Source of the DNA: Erodium maritimum
Taxonomy: Eukaryota; Streptophyta; Magnoliopsida; Geraniales; Geraniaceae
NCBI GenBank assembly: GCA_963921825.1
Contig: OY997592.1
Coordinates: 17,611,432 to 17,675,431 of the forward strand
Direction of reading: 5' to 3'
Length of the DNA stretch: 64,000 nucleotides
Of the stretch, positions 59,019 through 64,000 are shown one piece after another (within the stretch, counting starts at the first letter, position 1; every line of letters starts with the position of its first letter). The notes beneath the pieces are model-generated. The model saw only the letters and a program-made list of their open reading frames with translations. It made no database searches and was not told the origin of the DNA. Both the position numbers and the translations under genes were made by a program.

Positions 59019-59764
59019 CCATCACTAGCGAGAACAACAAACTCCCAAGCTACTATCATATTCTCAGATTCTCCTATTACTGTTGGGGAAATTATTTTTT
59101 TATTACCGATGTACTGGAAACAACATTACACAAACAAATAACAAAATGGAAATACATAAATTTGAGCTACACTTCTAAAAAATATTTGTTTACAAAATAT
59201 TTCGCCAGATTTTCTGGCCACACGACGAATCTCCTTCGCTCAACAGAATTATTGTGCAGAATCGAAACACGTGATCAAATTTCATTTAGTGGTCAAAGCT
59301 TTCTTTGTAGAATCGTGAATACAACCATGTTTGTCAGTGTTCATAGATTCATAAACTGGGAAAAACATAGAGACCTCGATTAAATGGCTCAACAGATCTA
59401 ATTATGCACTATAGATTGTACGATTCAGTTTTTCAAACACCTTTGACATGAAAATTGGAATCGAATTGACCCCACTGTGAGTTCTCTAAGAGAGCTTATT
59501 ATTGTCGTGCGAATCTACTTTTACACAAATCAGTATTTATGCTGTGTACAATTGATCAAGATTGAATCTGACCTTTACAGCGGAACCATAACCACATCGG
59601 GTAACAGACAGAATGTTTGTAGAAAAAAACAGAGCAGTTCATTTCGGCCTGTTGAGTCTTAAGAAATTATGAAAAGAACAATTGAGGATGAGGTTATAAG
59701 TTTAGATGAAGATTCATGAATAAACAAGTTAATCTTCTACCAAACGGAAGAAGCCCCTTCTAAT
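59019..59764. other. Unassigned, downstream of the NLR gene
   Basis: AT-rich, with short frames only (73 codons at most) and no motif. It lies beyond the region shared with the 3' end of the NLR pseudogene, which begins near 59767. Confidence 0.4.
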
Positions 59765-59903
59765 CAAATTGAAATTCCATAGCATTAATGGAGGTCCTAT
59801 AAATCAAGATACAAGTGAAATGGTTAAATACAACAGTGAGGACAGATGTGCACAACATAAATGAAGAATGTATGAATGTTAATTCACCTTGAATGATGTG
59901 ATG

Positions 59904-62900
59904 TCAGTCAAAATAGGTTTTGATTTCGGCCTGTCTGAGCCACGCTTGCCATTGCTTGCTCTCAAACTTTTTTCCCAAACCAGGACAATTACAGACTTTC
60001 AGTTCTTGTAAATTGGTGAGGCGGGACAGGACTTCGACAGGGGGCAGAGTGGTCAGGTTGCTGCAGTAACGGAGTTGTATTTTTTGGAGAGACGACAAGT
60101 TGCCCATCCAATCCGGTAATTCCTTCAGTTGATGACATGACCATATGAGGAGAGTCTTCAGTTTGGTGGCGTATAACGCACGTTGAAGCTGGTCCGGCAG
60201 AGACTCTGCCTTTGACTCCCACAACCTTACACTTTCAAGGGACACGAATAGCTCTTGTTCTGGTTCAGCCACCTCTGCTACGAAACATGGGGAATCTATT
60301 TCCAATACCGCAAGAGCAGGACAATCTCCTAGATCTGGAATTGGTATCAGACTTGGGCAATCTTGTATAGTCAATTTGTCTAGAGATAAGAGGCCCTTGA
60401 GTCTATTGCTGGGAGTAATGTATTCCAGATAATGGCAATTCCATATGCTCAACTTCTCAAGACCAACCAGGCTTTGCACATCCATATCCCTCAGCTTTGG
60501 ACAATAAGCTACCTCAAGTGATCGAAGTGCTTTTGAGGACTGTACTGCTCCATTACTAGTCGTTTCTGATTCTGATCCCAAGCACAAGCAATTCCAAACA
60601 CTCATTGACTCCAAATCACCAACACTGCCTATCATAACAGAAGTGAGATTATTATTGTTTTCGCATACCTCTGCCAGCGGTATACTTTTCAGTCCTTCCT
60701 TCACATTCGGAATGAAAAGTTGTTCAAGAGAAGTGAGTTCGTTGAGAATCTCCCCAAGCTGACTTCCACTTTCAATGCCATTGATGTCCAACCCCTTAAG
60801 ACACGAAAAGTCCATATGTGGGAATGTTTCAAACTTCTGACAACTTGTCACAATTAGCACCTCTAAACAAGGAAATGCTTTTACGAGCCTTCTACTTGTA
60901 CTTGATGCCACATTATGCTGTTGCTGCTCCTCGTCACCATGATCTTCTGTGTGCAGTTCCTTCCACTCCACAAGCCTTGACATGTCTCTTAGATACAACT
61001 TTGTTAATGACGGAAAAGCTATCCCAGTGCTACCGTAGAACTCATCAGATACTCCAATGCATTTCACCTTCGTAAGTCCTTGCATTTCAAGAATCTGAAG
61101 ACAAGGCAGATGACCCAACATTGGGACTTGCTTGCATTCACTGCAATCCCATAGTTTGATCTCTACCAAATTGTTAAGTAGCTCCATTTTCATGACCCAT
61201 GACGGGAAGCCATCTCCATTGTAGCCAAAAATTGTCAAACTTTTCAAATTCCGGTTTGGTTGAAGACCCTCCAATACTTGCTTATCACCCTTAGACTTAC
61301 CACCCCATACCAATTCCAGCTTCTTCAACTTTGTCTTCTCTCTTATTTCTGCTTTCTTGGCCTCTTCTCCATCTCTCACTTTCTCAAGACAGTGAATCCC
61401 CAACTCTCCCCCAAGTTTCTTCAGCCTTCCGAGCTCATCGATTCTCCGACCTGTTTCTGTTCCTACAACGAAAACCGACAATGTCTGGAGACAACTCAAA
61501 TTCCCTATATGCATTGGCATTTCGGAGACTCTCGAGCGTGAATACCGGTACATATTTCTCAATGTGGTCAATTTGTCAAGGTAACCTGTATCTATATGAA
61601 GATGTCTCAACTTGGTCAATTTTCCAACGTCTTTTGGAAGCTGCTTCAAATACTTGTAATCGGTGAGTCTCAATGTCTGCAGATTGTAGAGTTTGGTGCA
61701 CACTGCCCAATTATTTATATCTATTTTTTCAATGTATCTGAAGTGCTTCAAATTGCTCACGCTATGTTTTGAGCATGAACACAACCATGGGCATGTGGGT
61801 CTTTTGAACAATAGACGAGAACCTTCTCCAGTCAAGGTCCGTACCTTTGACACAACATTTACAGACTGTGCAAGATCATGTACAAGATCATGCATCTTGC
61901 AAAGAATAATGTCACCGTATATGTCTTCCACAGCATCATGGAATAACGAATTCATCAACAGAATATCAAAATATTCATTCCCGATGTCCTCCATCTCACT
62001 CCCACTTTCCTCCTGAGGTGGCTCAAGCAATCCTTCAGCCATCCAAAGCTGCACCAACTTTCCCCTCTCCATCTGATGATCCTTGGGAAACTTGGCACAA
62101 TATGCAAAACATAGTTTCAAATTATGAGGCAATAAATGATCGTAGCTGATTTTAAGGGCCGGTAAAATCTGATTCTTCGTAGTAGATGAATGCCAAATTT
62201 TATCTGCTTGAATGAACAACCAGTCTTGTTTCCTTTCCTTGGACTGCATCACCCCGCCAAGTACTTTTGCTGCTAATGGCACACCTTGACACTTTCGTGC
62301 AAGATCCCATCCTATATCCTCCAAATCTTTGGTCATTTCTATCTTCTTAAATGCTTTTTCCTTGAAAATGGACCAACATTCATCATCAGTCATTTTTTCC
62401 AGCTCAACCCTCTCAGTTGCTTCCATTGTTGATGTCACTTGAATGCTACGAGTAGTTACGAGTATGCTACTTCCCCTTCCCATTTTGCCTCTCAACAAAC
62501 AATTTTTAAGACTCTCCCACTTTTCCCGATCTTGGTTCCATACATCATCAAGAACTAGTAGGTATTTTCCCTCTTTCATCTTTTTTTCGAGACTGAGACC
62601 TATTGAATCTAAAGTGCCTAGCTTACTTTCATCATGCTCAGCCATTTCTTTGGGAAGTTTCTCCCACAGGTTTCTCAAAATGGTCTTGACATCAAAAGGA
62701 TCAGAGATACAGAGCCAGATTGTGAAATCAAAATGCTTTTTGATGAGGGGGTGATTGTATACTAGCTGAGAAATAGTAGTTTTTCCGAGTCCTGCCATCC
62801 CCACAATGGCATAGACAGAGAGATATTCTTGAATGTTTGACTCACTACTAGTTAACAGATCGACAATCTTAGACACCTCCTCTTCCCTTCCCACGACTCG

Positions 62901-63278
62901 AGACTCGTCCACAAAGGACTGTGTCTCTCTCTCAATCGTGACTCGACTTGTACCAGGAGAACTCTGCAGACATTGCCTTCTCTCAAGGCCAAAGCCATTG
63001 GCCCGCTTTTGAATGGCGGTTAAGGCCAAGTTAATGTCCTTGATCTTATGAGCCATCTTGAAACGAAAAGCAATAGGATTGTTGAGAGAGAAAAAGTTGC
63101 AGACTTTGTTGGCCATCATACCTCGAATTTCCACCTGGCGACGGAGATTCTCATAATCAAGCTCGTCCAAGGCATCACGAGCGCGATAAGTAAGATCCGT
63201 AAGGTTTTGGAGCCAAACCTTGACAGCTTCATCAGTGACTTGCCGCTGCTCCGCATCGTGCAAAAAGGCTTGAACCAT
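59904..63278 (-). CDS. CC-NB-LRR (CNL) immune receptor, open frame from codon 44
   Basis: A 1124-residue open frame in one exon. CC part: DALDELDYENLRRQVE at 35-50, the place of the EDVID-type motif. NB-ARC: P-loop GMAGLGKTT at 160-168, kinase-2 LLVLDDVWN at 240-248 (the final W is typical of non-TIR NLRs), RNBS-B GSSILVTTRS at 269-278, GVPLA at 332-336, RNBS-D CFAYCAKFP at 390-398, MHD motif KMHDLVHDLA at 461-470. LRRs fill roughly 500-1110. ATP/ADP exchange at NB-ARC would switch the receptor on after pathogen detection inside the cell. The natural start is 43 codons further upstream, and a stop intervenes. The 3' untranslated region is shared with the pseudogene at 25.4-29.0 kb, the nearest relative here. 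An RGA-like CNL; which pathogen it senses cannot be told. Confidence 0.92.
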   Translation of the reverse strand: MVQAFLHDAEQRQVTDEAVKVWLQNLTDLTYRARDALDELDYENLRRQVEIRGMMANKVCNFFSLNNPIAFRFKMAHKIKDINLALTAIQKRANGFGLERRQCLQSSPGTSRVTIERETQSFVDESRVVGREEEVSKIVDLLTSSESNIQEYLSVYAIVGMAGLGKTTISQLVYNHPLIKKHFDFTIWLCISDPFDVKTILRNLWEKLPKEMAEHDESKLGTLDSIGLSLEKKMKEGKYLLVLDDVWNQDREKWESLKNCLLRGKMGRGSSILVTTRSIQVTSTMEATERVELEKMTDDECWSIFKEKAFKKIEMTKDLEDIGWDLARKCQGVPLAAKVLGGVMQSKERKQDWLFIQADKIWHSSTTKNQILPALKISYDHLLPHNLKLCFAYCAKFPKDHQMERGKLVQLWMAEGLLEPPQEESGSEMEDIGNEYFDILLMNSLFHDAVEDIYGDIILCKMHDLVHDLAQSVNVVSKVRTLTGEGSRLLFKRPTCPWLCSCSKHSVSNLKHFRYIEKIDINNWAVCTKLYNLQTLRLTDYKYLKQLPKDVGKLTKLRHLHIDTGYLDKLTTLRNMYRYSRSRVSEMPMHIGNLSCLQTLSVFVVGTETGRRIDELGRLKKLGGELGIHCLEKVRDGEEAKKAEIREKTKLKKLELVWGGKSKGDKQVLEGLQPNRNLKSLTIFGYNGDGFPSWVMKMELLNNLVEIKLWDCSECKQVPMLGHLPCLQILEMQGLTKVKCIGVSDEFYGSTGIAFPSLTKLYLRDMSRLVEWKELHTEDHGDEEQQQHNVASSTSRRLVKAFPCLEVLIVTSCQKFETFPHMDFSCLKGLDINGIESGSQLGEILNELTSLEQLFIPNVKEGLKSIPLAEVCENNNNLTSVMIGSVGDLESMSVWNCLCLGSESETTSNGAVQSSKALRSLEVAYCPKLRDMDVQSLVGLEKLSIWNCHYLEYITPSNRLKGLLSLDKLTIQDCPSLIPIPDLGDCPALAVLEIDSPCFVAEVAEPEQELFVSLESVRLWESKAESLPDQLQRALYATKLKTLLIWSCHQLKELPDWMGNLSSLQKIQLRYCSNLTTLPPVEVLSRLTNLQELKVCNCPGLGKKFESKQWQAWLRQAEIKTYFD

Positions 63279-63407
63279 CCTCAGTGAATCGCCAAGCTCG
63301 GAGAGCTCGTCCTTGAAACCTCAAGCAGGCCCGATCCCCTTACCAGCGAGTGACATCGTCGCCTTCAGGATCTCCCCCACAATAGCACTCAACACCGCCT
63401 CAGCCAT
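63279..63407 (-). pseudogene. N-terminal 43 codons of the CNL gene, with a stop at codon 29
   Basis: The ATG at 63405-63407 opens MAEAVLSAIVGEILK, the usual start of this CNL group, in frame with the long ORF. Codon 29 (63321-63323) is TGA; the following GFKDELSELGDSLR continues the CC domain into MVQAF at 63278. A Trp codon (TGG) often sits at this position in relatives, so one base change would explain it. Translation from the internal Met at codon 44 would lose the first CC helix. Confidence 0.88.
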
Positions 63408-64000
63408 TTTGGTTATCAATATTTGGTAGCTGAAACTCACGAAACTCCAATAAATTTCAGATGCAGAACAGATAACAAAGGCATAACACTCTTATCTCTA
63501 AAAAAGAAGAGTATAAAATTCTCTGGTTTGAGACCAACGACTTAGCAGCAATCACCACTCGGAAAGAAATCACTAGCAAACAAAGGAAAGGTTTTCCTAG
63601 CTATTTCCTAGATGTGATGGTCTCGTCTGACGGCTGGTGTTAATAATGTCCAACTAGGATAACTATAACTTTAGCTCCTAACCCACCTACCGTTTGTTCC
63701 CGTATGATCTTTAGTTTTAATTTCTATCGGCAGAAATCTGGTGACAATCATGTTTTAACGTATGAATCGCGAGAACCAATCTAAGTCATCCATTTTAAGA
63801 ATGGATGGATGAGATGCAATTGAGTAATTGACTTGTTGACTGCAAAAAAACAGCACTTTTTAGTAAGTGGTAAGGGCTTTTTAGTAAAACTATCATATTA
63901 TTTTTTTTAACCAATTCACTAATTTAATTTTTCCCGCTTCGTTTGAACTCCGATTGGCTTCAAACTTGCGCCATTAATTTTGTTTTTTAAGGGCTTTCAA
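63408..64000 (-). promoter_or_regulatory. Upstream region of the CNL gene
   Basis: Non-coding, AT-rich, expected to hold the promoter and 5' untranslated region for the minus-strand gene. I see no convincing single TATA box (a weak TTTTATACTC word lies near 63505-63515) and no other clear site. No gene is supported here. Confidence 0.4.

Noticed and set aside
60818-63287. Plus-strand frames opposite the CNL gene
   Set aside because: Antisense shadows of the minus-strand LRR and NB-ARC coding sequence.

Overview
This window is nuclear DNA from a flowering plant, most likely a eudicot. The evidence is two CC-NB-LRR (CNL) disease-resistance genes, plant-type Ty3/Gypsy chromoviruses with very long LTRs, a Ty1/Copia element with short LTRs, a plant L1-type LINE with a zf-RVT tail, and hAT-type DNA transposons with 8-bp target duplications. 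The species cannot be named from the sequence. Almost all of the 64 kb is transposable-element DNA. Host genes survive only as one nearly whole CNL gene, one CNL pseudogene and two fragments of an RRM-protein family that may itself come from a LINE.

Layout. From 1 to 17124 lies a pile of minus-strand LTRs and leader pieces of one Del/Tekay-like Gypsy family (LTR 2.5-3.2 kb), with a gag remnant at 10.5-11.9 kb and an LTR of a different family (TGTTAG type) at 8038-9703. From 17173 to 19688 is a plus-strand solo LTR of the same Gypsy family (target duplication AGGGC). A second, young Gypsy element (19691-24127; two 603-bp LTRs, one long gag-PR-RT-RNase H frame) has landed on its last bases. From 25.4 to 29.0 kb is a CNL pseudogene (minus), split by a 462-bp solo LTR; an RRM fragment lies just upstream of it. 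A Copia element occupies 31568-36531.

From 37139 to 53166 there is a three-level nest. A hAT-like DNA transposon (8-bp duplication AGTTCATC) holds a LINE (14-bp duplication, poly-A), and the LINE holds a Del/Tekay chromovirus just before the FADD codons of its reverse transcriptase. Then follow a second RRM fragment (53.3-54.7 kb), an unrecognised minus-strand ORF interrupted by a TGTTAG solo LTR with perfect GGGAG duplications (55761-56928), and a small non-autonomous hAT element (58132-59010, duplication TCCACAGC). Last is the main CNL gene (minus, 59904-63407), which has a stop codon at codon 29 of its natural start and an open frame of 1124 residues from codon 44.

The genes do not form a pathway. 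The window reads as a decayed NLR locus loaded with transposons whose order of arrival can be worked out from target-site duplications. I see no CRISPR array, rRNA or tRNA gene, and no clear undescribed enzymatic system. The least familiar items are the duplicated RRM-bearing ORF family and the split unrecognised ORF near 55-57 kb.
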